Below are positions 15,752 through 24,447 of a DNA stretch of 34,902 nt, one piece after another (the first letter of the stretch is position 1; every line of letters begins with the position of its first letter). Below the pieces are notes generated by a model that worked only from the letters and a program-made list of their open reading frames with translations, had not been told where the DNA came from and made no database searches. Both the position numbers and the translations under genes were made by a program. The DNA comes from a bacterium (GTDB taxonomy: Bacteria; Bdellovibrionota_C; UBA2361; RFPC01). The stretch covers positions 1 to 34,902 of the forward strand of contig JALEGQ010000202.1 in the NCBI GenBank assembly GCA_022763385.1. The letters are read 5' to 3'.

Positions 15752-17956
15752 ATGGAGAAGCAGAAGTCAGTTGAAACGGAGTCTGAGACGGATGAACAGG
15801 ATCTGTCTATTCTCCCGTACCTCTCCTACGCATCGCATACTGATGTGGGGAAGAAGCGTGAGGAGAACCAAGATTCCTTCGGTGTGATTGAGCGAGAAGA
15901 GGGGCAGGTCTTCGTTGTTGCTGATGGAATGGGCGGTGTGCGCGGCGGAGCGATTGCCTCCCAGCTCGCCATCGAGGTTTTTGAGAATTCCCTCGCTGAT
16001 ACCCTTACTCCGGAGAACTATGTTTCTGCGGTGCAGCTCGCGAACGATTCTGTTTTTCACCGTGGAGTTGAGAGCCCGGGGTTGTCGGGAATGGGAACAA
16101 CCTTTATTGCGCTCTGTTTTTCTCGGACCACCCTTCACGTTCTTCACGTTGGAGATTCCAGAGCGTACCGTTTTCGCTCTGGTCGAGTAGAGCAGCTCAC
16201 TCACGATCACACCCTCATTCAAGAACTCGTTGATTCGGGAGCACTCACCGAAGAGCAGGCCGAAGACCATCCCGTTTCTCACATGTTGACCCGTTCGCTT
16301 GGTCCAGCGGATAAGGTAGTTCCGGACTGTCTCCTGATGAAAGATGGTCCTGTTTCTGGAGATCGGTACCTCCTCTGCTCGGATGGTCTGTATAACTTGG
16401 TCGAAGCGGAAGAGATCGCTGAGCTGATCAGTGGAATCTCTGATGAAGAGGCGGTGCACGTTCTCGTTGATCTCGCCAATGAACGGGGTGGAACTGACAA
16501 TATTACGGTCATCCTCGTATCGGTAAGTGATGAGTATCCAAAAGGAATAGAAGATCTCCCTGCTACCATTCGTGCCGCAAGCTCTGCCGAGGATACTCAG
16601 GAATTGAGCAGAGCCACGCTTATTGAGGCGTTTCGCCAAACGTCAGAACCTCAGAGCGGAGAGCTGGAAACAGGCGAGGAGGTTGAGCAGGAGCGTGATC
16701 AGGAAGACGGGGCACGTATGGTTCCCTACGAGGGGAATGGCCTCCTGAGAAATGGATCGCACCGTGAGACGACTGATCTTTCGCTGGAGGTTTCAGACCT
16801 GGTCTCTGGCTCCGATGGAAGACAGAGGAGTATCATCCCTGTTTTTATCGCCTTTGCTGCTGGGCTGGCCCTCTTCGGAGTGATGCTCATTGGCCGTACG
16901 GTTCCGCCCCGCAGCGTTGCCGTTGCACGGGTGCCGGAGGGAGAAAATCCCATAGGAAAGAGCCTCCCGCCGGGAGAAGCAGTGGTTGAGCGGGCGCAGA
17001 CCCCGAGCGAATCCACCCGTGAGGAGGAGAGCACTTCCCTCCCCCCGGAATCTTCAGAGAGAGATCCCCTCTCTTCTGGGGGACAGGCGGGGATTGAATC
17101 GGTGAAGCAGACCAAAGATGCGCCAGAGCCTGAGCCGGTCGAAGAAGGTCCCCGTGAGGAAGGAGAAGCTGCTTTCACTTCAGATGAGGAGCTCGATACC
17201 ATTCTTGCCTCTATTAAGAGTGATAGAGAGGATATTCAGCGGAGTGCGGTGAGTCCTGCTCTGGTTGCCCGAAAGCTGCTCCTCGAGCAGCAGGCCGAGA
17301 AGTTTGAACGGTATGTGAGTCTCCTGCAGGGGCCTGTTTCGGGGACGGTAGGAGAGACACTCCGGGTTGCTCCACAGGAAAAAAAGGAGACTCAACGGGA
17401 ACTTCGTTCGGTCAGGTCAGAGATCGATGTTGCCACGCGGAAGCTTTCTGTGTGGTACGATCGAAAGCGTCGACTCGAGAGTGCTGATATCCTTTCACTC
17501 AGTGCGGAGGTAGCGGGGATCTCTCCACCGGTGAGAGACGCGAAGCAGGTGTTCGACCGGGTAACGTGGGAATACCTCCGCCAAGCAGAAGCTTTTCAGT
17601 ATGATCCCGGAAATACGGATCTTCGTAAGAACCTTGTTTCGCTCCGCAAGAAGAGGCAAGCACAGCTTATCGAATTAGAGCGAGTGGTGAGGGATATTGT
17701 TGTTGGAGAGATCCAAAGCTCAGATGAAAAAATCGCTCAACTCACTCGTAAGCGAGAGTTGATAGAGGAGCGGCTTCGTTCTCTCAAGAAAGATGAAGAG
17801 ATTGCTCGTGTTATCCTTGAAGGGAACCAAGAAAAGCAACAACAACTGCTTCAGGCGGTCGAAGAGGAGCTCAAGGTTGTCCTCGGCGAGCTGGAGGAAC
17901 TGCGAGGAGTTTCTTCTTCTCCAGGTCTGTCAGATGTAAGTATTGAAACCCCCTAG
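15752..17956 (+). CDS. PP2C-family Ser/Thr phosphatase with transmembrane and coiled-coil region
   Basis: A 734-residue protein. Residues about 25-255 are a complete PP2C domain: GKKREENQDSFG, VVADGMGGVRGG (metal Asp and DGMGG), GMGTTFIALCF, LHVGDSRAYRF, HMLTRSLG, LLCSDGLYNL and GGTDNITVILV. A hydrophobic helix at about 360-382 (IIPVFIAFAAGLALFGVMLIG) anchors it, with the phosphatase in the cytoplasm. The remaining 350 residues, presumably periplasmic, begin with a Pro/Glu/Ser-rich linker and then are strongly helical and charged, ending in coiled coil (EEELKVVLGELEEL). It should reverse Hanks-type kinase phosphorylation; no kinase gene is present here. The ATG at 15752 has GGAGG only two bases upstream; GTG 15740 is an alternative. 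Confidence 0.88.
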   Translation: MEKQKSVETESETDEQDLSILPYLSYASHTDVGKKREENQDSFGVIEREEGQVFVVADGMGGVRGGAIASQLAIEVFENSLADTLTPENYVSAVQLANDSVFHRGVESPGLSGMGTTFIALCFSRTTLHVLHVGDSRAYRFRSGRVEQLTHDHTLIQELVDSGALTEEQAEDHPVSHMLTRSLGPADKVVPDCLLMKDGPVSGDRYLLCSDGLYNLVEAEEIAELISGISDEEAVHVLVDLANERGGTDNITVILVSVSDEYPKGIEDLPATIRAASSAEDTQELSRATLIEAFRQTSEPQSGELETGEEVEQERDQEDGARMVPYEGNGLLRNGSHRETTDLSLEVSDLVSGSDGRQRSIIPVFIAFAAGLALFGVMLIGRTVPPRSVAVARVPEGENPIGKSLPPGEAVVERAQTPSESTREEESTSLPPESSERDPLSSGGQAGIESVKQTKDAPEPEPVEEGPREEGEAAFTSDEELDTILASIKSDREDIQRSAVSPALVARKLLLEQQAEKFERYVSLLQGPVSGTVGETLRVAPQEKKETQRELRSVRSEIDVATRKLSVWYDRKRRLESADILSLSAEVAGISPPVRDAKQVFDRVTWEYLRQAEAFQYDPGNTDLRKNLVSLRKKRQAQLIELERVVRDIVVGEIQSSDEKIAQLTRKRELIEERLRSLKKDEEIARVILEGNQEKQQQLLQAVEEELKVVLGELEELRGVSSSPGLSDVSIETP

Positions 17957-17983
17957 CCCTACACTCCAATTCAGCCCATTCGT

Positions 17984-18014
17984 TTGCCCTTCAACTGAGA
18001 CTTCATGCTATACT
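17984..18014 (+). promoter_or_regulatory. Candidate sigma-70 promoter for purH
   Basis: TTGCCC (17984-17989), 19-base spacer, TATACT (18009-18014). The -10 box is excellent and the -35 and spacing are imperfect. It lies just after the PP2C stop and before the purH leader hairpin. Confidence 0.5.
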
Positions 18015-18030
18015 TCCGCGCCTGTGGTGT

Positions 18031-18053
18031 CGGCGGGATGTTGCATCCTGTCG
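18031..18053 (+). promoter_or_regulatory. Leader hairpin of purH
   Basis: CGGCGGGATG pairs with CATCCTGTCG across a TTG triloop: ten pairs including two G-U wobbles. It lies downstream of the candidate start site and ends nine bases before the SD-like GGAGAAG at 18063-18069. There is no T-run, so it is not a simple attenuator; it could affect message stability or ribosome access. It does not resemble the purine riboswitch. Confidence 0.5.
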
Positions 18054-18075
18054 GGAGTGATTGGAGAAGAATAGC

Positions 18076-19668
18076 ATGGAAAAGTACGCCCTTATCAGTG
18101 TCTCTAATAGAGCAGGGCTCTCGGATTTTGCCAAAGGGCTGCAAGCTCACGGGTATACGCTCTTAACCACCTCTGGGAGTGGTGCTTTTCTTCAACAAGA
18201 CGGCATCTCTTCTGTTGCTATTGATGAGTACACCGGTCAACGAGAGATCTTGGGAGGGCGGGTGAAGACCCTCCACCCCAAGATTCATGCTGGGATACTC
18301 GCTCGGCGCTCTGTAGCATCTGATCTCGAAGAGCTCCGTGCCCAGGAGATTCCGCAGATTGATATCGTCGCGGTCAATCTCTATCCGTTTGAAGCCAAGT
18401 TACGAGAGAATCCTGACGCAGATCGTGCAGAAATGATCGAGTTTATCGATATTGGCGGACCGACAATGATTCGGGCGGCCGCAAAAAATAGTGCGGATGT
18501 TTTCGCCGTTATTGACCCGGAAGACTATGCCAAAGTTCTTGAAGTGCTCGATGAGTCGCACGACGATCTGAACCGTGCTCAGCAGGTACGCTCTGAGCTT
18601 TCAACGAAGGTCTTTGCCCAGCTTGCTCATTACAATCTCGAAATAGCGAAGTTTCTCTCTCGAAATGAGCACGAGGAAGAGTCTCTTTCTTGCTCTTCCA
18701 TCCAGGAGCTCTCTGCGGTTTCAGGTGCCGTTTGGCCCTCAAGGACTCCTCTTCGCTACGGAGAGAATCCCCAACAGCCAGCAGCTTTATATTCGGGAGG
18801 GGGTGAGCGCTCTTGGAAGCAACTCGCTGGAAAGCCGCTCTCGTATAACAACATTCTTGATGCTGACGCGGGGTACCGTCTGATCCGAACACTGACGACT
18901 TCACGAGACCGATTTGGGGGGAAAGAAGTCGTGTGTATTATGAAGCACCTTACTCCGTGTGGGGTGGCTACCGGGGGAACAGGCGCAGAAGCGCTGCGAA
19001 AGGCAAAGCAGTGCGATCCTCGTAGCCATTTTGGTGGAATTATCGGGTTTTCGTCACCGCTTACCTCGGAATGTGCCCAAGAGGTCATTCAAGACTTTGT
19101 TGAGATCATTATCGCTCCTGGTTTTTCGGATGGGGCCCGAGAGGTTCTTTCGCAACGCAAGAATATTCGGCTTCTCGAGTGTGACTACGAGGCAGAGGTC
19201 GGGTACGAAGTTCGTTCCACTCTTTTTGGTTCTCTCAAGCAGGCTCCAGACGCTTCCATTATCTCCTGTCGCGAATGTGAGGAGGTGGTTGAGTCGGAGT
19301 CGCGGAGTGATTCTGAAGGAGAAGATCTTGAGCTCGCCTGGATCCTTGCGGCCCATACGAAGTCCAATGCTATTGTGCTCGTGAAAAACCAGATGCTCAT
19401 CGGGAGTGGTGCGGGTCAGACAAGTCGTATCGATGCTGTTGAGGTAGCGATCTATAAGGCGAAAGAGCATAAGCACGATATCTCCGGTGCTGTGGCGGCA
19501 TCTGATGCATTCTTTCCTTTTCCTGATAGTGTTGAGCGGCTCGCGGAGGAGGGAGTTGCGGCGATCGTTGTGCCGAACGGCTCGAAGCAGGATGAGATGA
19601 CGATTCAAACGGCGCGAGAGAAGGGGGTCGGGCTTCTCTTTGCACCGGAGCGACATTTTCGGCACTAG
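18076..19668 (+). CDS. purH: Bifunctional AICAR formyltransferase / IMP cyclohydrolase
   Basis: A 530-residue enzyme for the last two steps of IMP synthesis. The N-terminal MGS-like cyclohydrolase domain shows ALISVSNRAGL, YTGQREILGGRVKTLHPKIH and IDIGGPTMIRAAAKN. The transformylase domain shows LRYGENPQQPAALY, SYNNILDADAG, IMKHLTPCGVA (the KHxNPCG motif with Thr for Asn), GSGAGQTSRIDAV, ASDAFFPFPDSVE and the C-terminal RHFRH. One deviation is TTSGSGAFL in place of the usual STGGT phosphate loop. The ATG at 18076 has GGAGAAG six bases upstream; an in-frame TTG at 18061 is less likely. purD follows after eight bases. Confidence 0.97.
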   Translation: MEKYALISVSNRAGLSDFAKGLQAHGYTLLTTSGSGAFLQQDGISSVAIDEYTGQREILGGRVKTLHPKIHAGILARRSVASDLEELRAQEIPQIDIVAVNLYPFEAKLRENPDADRAEMIEFIDIGGPTMIRAAAKNSADVFAVIDPEDYAKVLEVLDESHDDLNRAQQVRSELSTKVFAQLAHYNLEIAKFLSRNEHEEESLSCSSIQELSAVSGAVWPSRTPLRYGENPQQPAALYSGGGERSWKQLAGKPLSYNNILDADAGYRLIRTLTTSRDRFGGKEVVCIMKHLTPCGVATGGTGAEALRKAKQCDPRSHFGGIIGFSSPLTSECAQEVIQDFVEIIIAPGFSDGAREVLSQRKNIRLLECDYEAEVGYEVRSTLFGSLKQAPDASIISCRECEEVVESESRSDSEGEDLELAWILAAHTKSNAIVLVKNQMLIGSGAGQTSRIDAVEVAIYKAKEHKHDISGAVAASDAFFPFPDSVERLAEEGVAAIVVPNGSKQDEMTIQTAREKGVGLLFAPERHFRH

Positions 19669-19676
19669 GAGGGGTC

Positions 19677-20951
19677 ATGAAGAGAGTTCTTATCATTGGA
19701 AACGGAGGACGGGAGCACGCCATTGGATGGAGTATGGCCAATGTGGGTAAAACTCCCGTTGAACTGTACTTCTCTCCGGGAAATCCGGGAACTGCCCAAC
19801 TTGGGAAGAACCTGGATATCCCGGTGACAGAGATCGGGGAGCTTGTTGCAAAGGCGAAAGAATTAGAGATCGATCTGACGGTGGTTGGCCCTGAGCTACC
19901 GCTCAGTATCGGGATTGTCGACGCCTTCCAAGAGGCGTCTCTGGCGATATTTGGCCCCTCGCAGGCGGCTGCTGAACTTGAGTCCTCGAAACGTTTTGCG
20001 AAAGAGATTATGGCTTCTGCTGCTGTGCCGACAGGGCGGTATGAATTCTTTCAAGATGCAGCGGCAGCGATTGCCGCTCTTTCACAGTTTCGAGCACCGT
20101 ATGTCATCAAGTCGGATGGTTTGGCTGCAGGAAAGGGGGTAGTCGTCACCCCGGAGAGAACGGAGGCTGAGCAGGCGATTCGGGATTCTTTTGCGGGGAA
20201 TTCCGGAGGGGGTTCAGGAGTCTTGGTGGAAGAGTTTCTCTCCGGAAGAGAGGTTTCATACATCGTCATGACGGATGGAACACGAGTCGTGCCCTTTCCT
20301 GCATCAAACGACTATAAACGGATCTTTGATGGAGATAGAGGAGCAAATACAGGAGGGATGGGAACGGTTTCACCGACTGAGCACCTCCAGGGAGTTGATG
20401 AGGAAGAGATACTTGAGCAGGTGATTCATCCGGTTCTTTCCGAGATGAAGAAGAGGGGCATCCCATTTGTTGGTTTTCTCTACGCGGGTCTGATGATCTC
20501 TGAACAGGGCGAGATGAATGTGGTTGAGTTCAACGCACGGATGGGGGATCCCGAAGCACAGGTCTTGCTCCGGCGATATCGTGGGGACCTTTTTCAGACC
20601 CTCTATTCCCTGACCACCGGAGGTTCACTTCAAGAGCAGTCAAAAGATGAAATCTCTCCGCAGGCAGCAGTGTGTGTGGTACTTGCTTCGCACAGCTATC
20701 CACAAAGCTCTCGGAAGGGAGACCTCATTCACGGAATTGAGGCGGCCGAAGCCCTCGGTAATATCGTTGTTTTTCAAGCCGGTACCGAGCACCGTTCTGA
20801 GGGGACGGTTACTGCTGGAGGTCGCGTGCTTGGAGTAACCGCGCTCGGTGATACCGTCGAGGAGGCGAGATTGAAGGCCTATGATGGGGTAGAGAAGATC
20901 TCCTTTGATGGTCAGCAATACCGCACCGATATCGCTGCTTCTCATTCGTAA
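19677..20951 (+). CDS. purD: Phosphoribosylamine-glycine ligase (GAR synthetase)
   Basis: A 424-residue ATP-grasp ligase forming GAR from phosphoribosylamine, glycine and ATP. Motifs in order: VLIIGNGGREHAIGW at the N-terminus, VVGPELPLSIGIVD, FGPSQAAAELESSKRFAKE, VIKSDGLAAGKGVVV, VEEFLSGREVSYI, NTGGMGTVSPT, GIPFVGFLYAGLM and VVEFNARMGDPEAQVL with the Mg-binding Glu/Asn. Length matches the family. AGGAGG overlapping the purH stop codon provides a strong ribosome site, so purH and purD are one unit. No fusion to purM or purN. Confidence 0.97.
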   Translation: MKRVLIIGNGGREHAIGWSMANVGKTPVELYFSPGNPGTAQLGKNLDIPVTEIGELVAKAKELEIDLTVVGPELPLSIGIVDAFQEASLAIFGPSQAAAELESSKRFAKEIMASAAVPTGRYEFFQDAAAAIAALSQFRAPYVIKSDGLAAGKGVVVTPERTEAEQAIRDSFAGNSGGGSGVLVEEFLSGREVSYIVMTDGTRVVPFPASNDYKRIFDGDRGANTGGMGTVSPTEHLQGVDEEEILEQVIHPVLSEMKKRGIPFVGFLYAGLMISEQGEMNVVEFNARMGDPEAQVLLRRYRGDLFQTLYSLTTGGSLQEQSKDEISPQAAVCVVLASHSYPQSSRKGDLIHGIEAAEALGNIVVFQAGTEHRSEGTVTAGGRVLGVTALGDTVEEARLKAYDGVEKISFDGQQYRTDIAASHS

Positions 20952-20964
20952 GTTCGTATCAGAT

Positions 20965-21903
20965 ATGAAGAGCCAGAATACCTTAGCGGTGCGAATTGCT
21001 GGCGAGTTGTCTGAGGCGATCGCCTATCACCTCGTTTCAGAGGGAGCTCTCGGCTCATCTCTTACTGATGATGAAGGAGCTCTACCAGAGCAAACCGTTA
21101 CGGTGTACTTTCTTGGAGAAGAGATTCCGGAGAAAGCGCGCGAGTATATTGATGGGTATGGAGGGAGGATTGTCGATCAGACTCTCCTCTCTTCTGATGT
21201 TGACTACGTGAGGGAGAGTCAGGCTCAGTGGTTTCCGATCCACTTTCCCTCGTGCCAAATTGTGCCTTTCGGGAAGGAGCAGGATTCTTCTTCGTCGCTG
21301 GTCTCTCTTCTCATAAAACCAGGAAGTGGATTTGGTACTGGTCATCACCACACCACAAAGATGTTGGTTGGCTATTTGGATCGCCTTTGCCGGCATCGTT
21401 CGGGAGGATCGGAGCCTCCATTTTCTCACTTTTGGGATATTGGGGCTGGGAGCGCGCTCCTGAGCATCGCCGCCACAGCCCTTTTTGATATACCTGGAGT
21501 CGCATGGGAGTGCGATCCCCTTGCGGTGGAAAATGCTCAAGAGAACATCGCACTGAATGACATGCAGGATCGAATTCGACTTATTCCGGATTTTTTTCGA
21601 GAGTCCGTGGAAGGTTCTGAGGAGCAAGGTTCCTTACCTCTGAGCAGAAAGAGTGAAGCTTCTCCGGAGATAATCCTTTCGAATCTCTATTCTACCCTGC
21701 ACTATGAATTTGAGGAGACGTATTTTCGAAGTCTGGCGCCGGATGGACTTCTCCTCTTGTCTGGTGTCATGGCTGAAGAGCATGAAGAGTTTTCCCGTAC
21801 ATTTGGGAAGTGCTCTTGGCAGAGAGTCTCGGTACTCCGCTCAGGGGCATGGCTTGCTTTCGTGTTTCAAAAGCCAAGCATCGATATACAGAGCAACCGA
21901 TAA
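20965..21903 (+). CDS. prmA: Ribosomal protein L11 methyltransferase-like
   Basis: A 312-residue SAM-dependent methyltransferase resembling PrmA, which trimethylates ribosomal protein L11. The GFGTGHHHTT segment near residue 122 matches the family's GTGTHPTT. The SAM site is FWDIGAGSALLSIAATAL near 157, with acidic residue in WECDPLAVENAQENIALN. ILSNLYSTLHYEF takes the place of the usual ANI motif and LLLSGVMAEEHEE matches LSGIL. The N-terminal domain is longer and less conserved than typical. The ATG at 20965 lacks a strong ribosome site; it lies 14 bases past purD, so reinitiation is possible. The HHH in place of HPTT and NLY in place of NIL mean a diverged substrate cannot be excluded. Confidence 0.82.
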   Translation: MKSQNTLAVRIAGELSEAIAYHLVSEGALGSSLTDDEGALPEQTVTVYFLGEEIPEKAREYIDGYGGRIVDQTLLSSDVDYVRESQAQWFPIHFPSCQIVPFGKEQDSSSSLVSLLIKPGSGFGTGHHHTTKMLVGYLDRLCRHRSGGSEPPFSHFWDIGAGSALLSIAATALFDIPGVAWECDPLAVENAQENIALNDMQDRIRLIPDFFRESVEGSEEQGSLPLSRKSEASPEIILSNLYSTLHYEFEETYFRSLAPDGLLLLSGVMAEEHEEFSRTFGKCSWQRVSVLRSGAWLAFVFQKPSIDIQSNR

Positions 21904-21914
21904 GGAGTTTTTCC

Positions 21915-22964
21915 ATGAAAGCGCTCTATTTTACTGAGCACGGCGGAGCAGAGAAGCTCTCTTATGGTGAGATTCAGCTTGGCCCGTTACCACCTGGATT
22001 TGCAAGAGTCCGGGTGCACTCGGTTGCGCTGAATCACCTCGATATCTGGATCCGTCGGGGATGGCCAGGTTTGAATCTTTCGCTGCCCCACATTACCGGA
22101 GCTGATATCTGTGGTGTGGTGAGTGAGCTTGGGGAAGATTCAGGTGAGGGAAGTGCCTCCGTCGGTGATCGAGTAACGGTATATCCCGGGGTCTACGGCC
22201 CCGAAGATGAGTTTATCCTGCGGGGCGAGCCGAGTGTGAGTCCGCAGTATCGAGTGCTCGGTGAACACCTCTGGGGTGGGCTTGCGGAGTATGTTGATGT
22301 TCCGATCGAGAATCTCGAAAAACCGCACTCTTCGTTTTCGGATGATCAGGCAGCAGCGCTGAATCTCGTGGTCACCACGAGCTGGAGAATGCTTTTCTCT
22401 CAGGGGAAGTTGCAAGAGAGAGAGACGGTTCTTATTGTCGGCTCGGGGGGTGGAGTGAACATCGCTGCTGCACTGATCTGTGTGGCTCGTGGTCATGAGG
22501 TCTTCATGCTTGCGGGAGGAGCTGAGAAGGTCCGCAAGGCGAAAGCGCTCGGAGTAGCACACGTTATCGACTATACGGCAGAGCTGGAGTGGCAGCGCGC
22601 CATTATGAAACTCACGGGAGGTCGGGGCGTTGATCTCGTCATTGATAATGTGGGAGCGAGTACCTTTCAGCGGAGTCTTAAGTCCTTAGTTCGGGGAGGA
22701 CGTCTTGTTACGGTAGGAAATACCAGTGGTCCTCAAGTGAACCTTGATAATCGACTTCTCTTCGGTAAGCAGCTCTCCATTATCGGATCAACTATGGGGA
22801 GTCGTGAGGATTGGCAAGCAGGACTTCACTTCTTTGCAGAGCATGGACTATCCCTCCCACTCGAAGGGGTATTCCCGCTCTCTCAGGGAAAGCAGCAGCT
22901 CCAGAAAATGGAGAACGGAGAACACTTCGGAAAGATCGTCCTTCAGCCGGGATTGGCAACTTAA
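21915..22964 (+). CDS. MDR-superfamily NAD(P)-dependent oxidoreductase, zinc-site-poor
   Basis: A 349-residue medium-chain dehydrogenase/reductase. The N-terminal domain shows ALNHLDIWIRRGWPG and LPHITGADICGVV. The Rossmann domain shows VLIVGSGGGVNIAAALICVARG near residues 173-194, then KAKALGVAHVIDY and RGVDLVIDNVGASTF. In place of the usual cysteine cluster of the structural zinc site the sequence runs VYPGVYGPEDEFILRGEP with no cysteines, while GEHLWGGLAEYV keeps the fold. It is therefore likely a zinc-independent or single-zinc quinone oxidoreductase/enoyl-reductase relative rather than a classical alcohol dehydrogenase. TAAGGAG overlaps the prmA stop and gives a good ribosome site. Substrate unknown. 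Confidence 0.85.
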   Translation: MKALYFTEHGGAEKLSYGEIQLGPLPPGFARVRVHSVALNHLDIWIRRGWPGLNLSLPHITGADICGVVSELGEDSGEGSASVGDRVTVYPGVYGPEDEFILRGEPSVSPQYRVLGEHLWGGLAEYVDVPIENLEKPHSSFSDDQAAALNLVVTTSWRMLFSQGKLQERETVLIVGSGGGVNIAAALICVARGHEVFMLAGGAEKVRKAKALGVAHVIDYTAELEWQRAIMKLTGGRGVDLVIDNVGASTFQRSLKSLVRGGRLVTVGNTSGPQVNLDNRLLFGKQLSIIGSTMGSREDWQAGLHFFAEHGLSLPLEGVFPLSQGKQQLQKMENGEHFGKIVLQPGLAT

Positions 22965-22988
22965 CTGGTAGGCGGTGTTCTCTCGAGT

Positions 22989-23747
22989 TTAGGCGGACGA
23001 AGCAGTTTCTGAGTCTTCACCCTCTTCTAATCCCTCTTCAAGTTTCGCAAGGAGCTTTTTCTCCATCTTCTCTTTTACTCTCTTGCTCGCTCCCTTGTAT
23101 TTCTTCTGATAGATCTTTTCTGGGAAGGGAGCATTCTCGAACTTTTCGACGGCTACTTCGTAGTACACATTCTTTGATTCGCCTTCAAGAGTGTTGAAGA
23201 CCTCACACATCTGGCGAAAACGCTTGATGCCTCTTCCGACATCGTAGCCGACGCTCTTCAGGTAAGCGATCATATCAATCTGAGACATGATATCGTTTAA
23301 GAGAAAGCTGAGAGCGGCCTTCTCCCGACCAGCGGATCGTTCCGCTTTTACCTTTGCGGCAAGCTCCGTAATCTCAATGAGTTGATCAACGGAATAGGGC
23401 TCAAAGAGAAAACCATCTGCTCCGATCATCACATTGGAGGCGACCGTTGAGCTCTCCTGATCTTTTGCTGGGAGGACGAGGATAAAGGCAGCATCCTGGG
23501 CCGATTTTTTCTCCTTTGCTGCTTTAATGAAGGCCGCTATCTCATCTTGTTGGAGGGAATAATTGAGAAAGATGACGTCCCACGTGTCCTCTCCCGCAAG
23601 TCTATCGTTTGCCTCTTCCAACTTATTGGAAAGTTGAACTTTCTTAAACTGAACCACCGAGGTCGTCGCACTCTTGAGTCGCATTCTCCGATCAATATCA
23701 GCGTCAACGATAAGAGCGTCATATTTCACCATGTGATGAGCAGCCAT
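22989..23747 (-). CDS. Degenerate receiver-domain protein with basic helical C-terminus
   Basis: A 252-residue protein. Residues 8-125 follow a CheY fold pattern: YDALIVDADIDRRMRL, TWDVIFLNYSLQQDEI, AAFILVLPAKDQE, GADGFLFEPYSVDQLIEI. The phospho-acceptor Asp is Asn62, the switch Thr/Ser is Pro93 and the conserved Lys is Glu116, so normal phosphorylation is not expected. The acidic pair D15/D17 remains. The C-terminal 120 residues are helical with KKYKGASKRVKEKMEKKLL and an acidic tail ending EEGEDSETASSA. I chose the ATG at 23747 (AGAGGA eight bases upstream); ATG 23732 is also possible. It converges with the MDR gene after 24 bases. Function unknown. Confidence 0.75.
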   Translation of the reverse strand: MAAHHMVKYDALIVDADIDRRMRLKSATTSVVQFKKVQLSNKLEEANDRLAGEDTWDVIFLNYSLQQDEIAAFIKAAKEKKSAQDAAFILVLPAKDQESSTVASNVMIGADGFLFEPYSVDQLIEITELAAKVKAERSAGREKAALSFLLNDIMSQIDMIAYLKSVGYDVGRGIKRFRQMCEVFNTLEGESKNVYYEVAVEKFENAPFPEKIYQKKYKGASKRVKEKMEKKLLAKLEEGLEEGEDSETASSA

Positions 23748-24009
23748 GTGCCAAGTCCTCTGCAATACAGTTGTTTCACCAACAAAATGTGGCAAAATAG
23801 GGGGTGGAAAGAGATGCCGTTTTCCTCCGCTTGAGTGGAAGGTCGGCACTTTTAGCGCTCTGCTGAAGTATTTCTCAGAGATTTTGTGATTCCCCATCCG
23901 TGATTTCGTCAATTTTTCGAGATTTTCAGAGCATCGCGAGGTGGGGGTCTTGCATAATAAGAGTATAGGGAGTCGATCGGTCGCCCAAGACTTATTCTAT
24001 GTATCTGAT

Positions 24010-24414
24010 ATGATAAGATTTTTATGTACATTTCTTCTGGGGTTGGCGGTCTCAAACTGGATCGTGGCGGAGTTCCTCTATTTTCTCCCCGAGGCGGAGC
24101 CGGTGATGGAGACGGTGACGGAGACGATTACCATTCCACGGCACGATGAATGGAAGTTTGAGAGAGTGGTGGAGGAAGCGCAACGCGTGGAGGCACAACT
24201 CGCGTCGTTTCCTTCGGCGCAGGAGCTGTTCTCTGATGTTATCCAGGCTCCGGGAGAAGTTCCGTCCTCTGTCCGGTCAGATATCGTCGAAAAGTCGGCA
24301 GATGGAACGCTGTTCCCAGCACTTCAGGAAAATGCCGAAAGATTCTCTGTCATCATTGGTTCAGAACCACAAGATGAGCTGGTATTCGATAGCTTTCTTG
24401 AGGCTTGGCAGTGA
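24010..24414 (+). CDS. Small exported or membrane-anchored hypothetical protein
   Basis: 134 residues, not recognised. It begins MIRFLCTFLLGLAVSNWIVAEF, a signal peptide or N-terminal anchor, followed by LYFLPEAEP and a mostly acidic, helical soluble part (FERVVEEAQRVEAQLASF). There is no cysteine in a lipobox position. The ATG at 24010 is preferred because it places the hydrophobic stretch at the N-terminus; the frame is open back to a GTG at 23941 and neither start has a clear ribosome site. It converges with the 535-residue orphan, 33 bases away. Coding potential is supported only by the intact frame and plausible topology. Confidence 0.55.
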   Translation: MIRFLCTFLLGLAVSNWIVAEFLYFLPEAEPVMETVTETITIPRHDEWKFERVVEEAQRVEAQLASFPSAQELFSDVIQAPGEVPSSVRSDIVEKSADGTLFPALQENAERFSVIIGSEPQDELVFDSFLEAWQ

Positions 24415-24447
24415 AGTAGTGATGCCGTCAGGCATGGTGAGCAGCTG

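Noticed and set aside
15767..16639. 290-codon minus-strand open frame within the PP2C gene
   Set aside because: It is antisense to the conserved PP2C motifs, without ribosome site or plausible product.
23729..23752. TGGCAC...TGC on the minus strand resembling a sigma-54 promoter
   Set aside because: GG to GC spacing is one base short and the match overlaps the start codon of the receiver-like gene.
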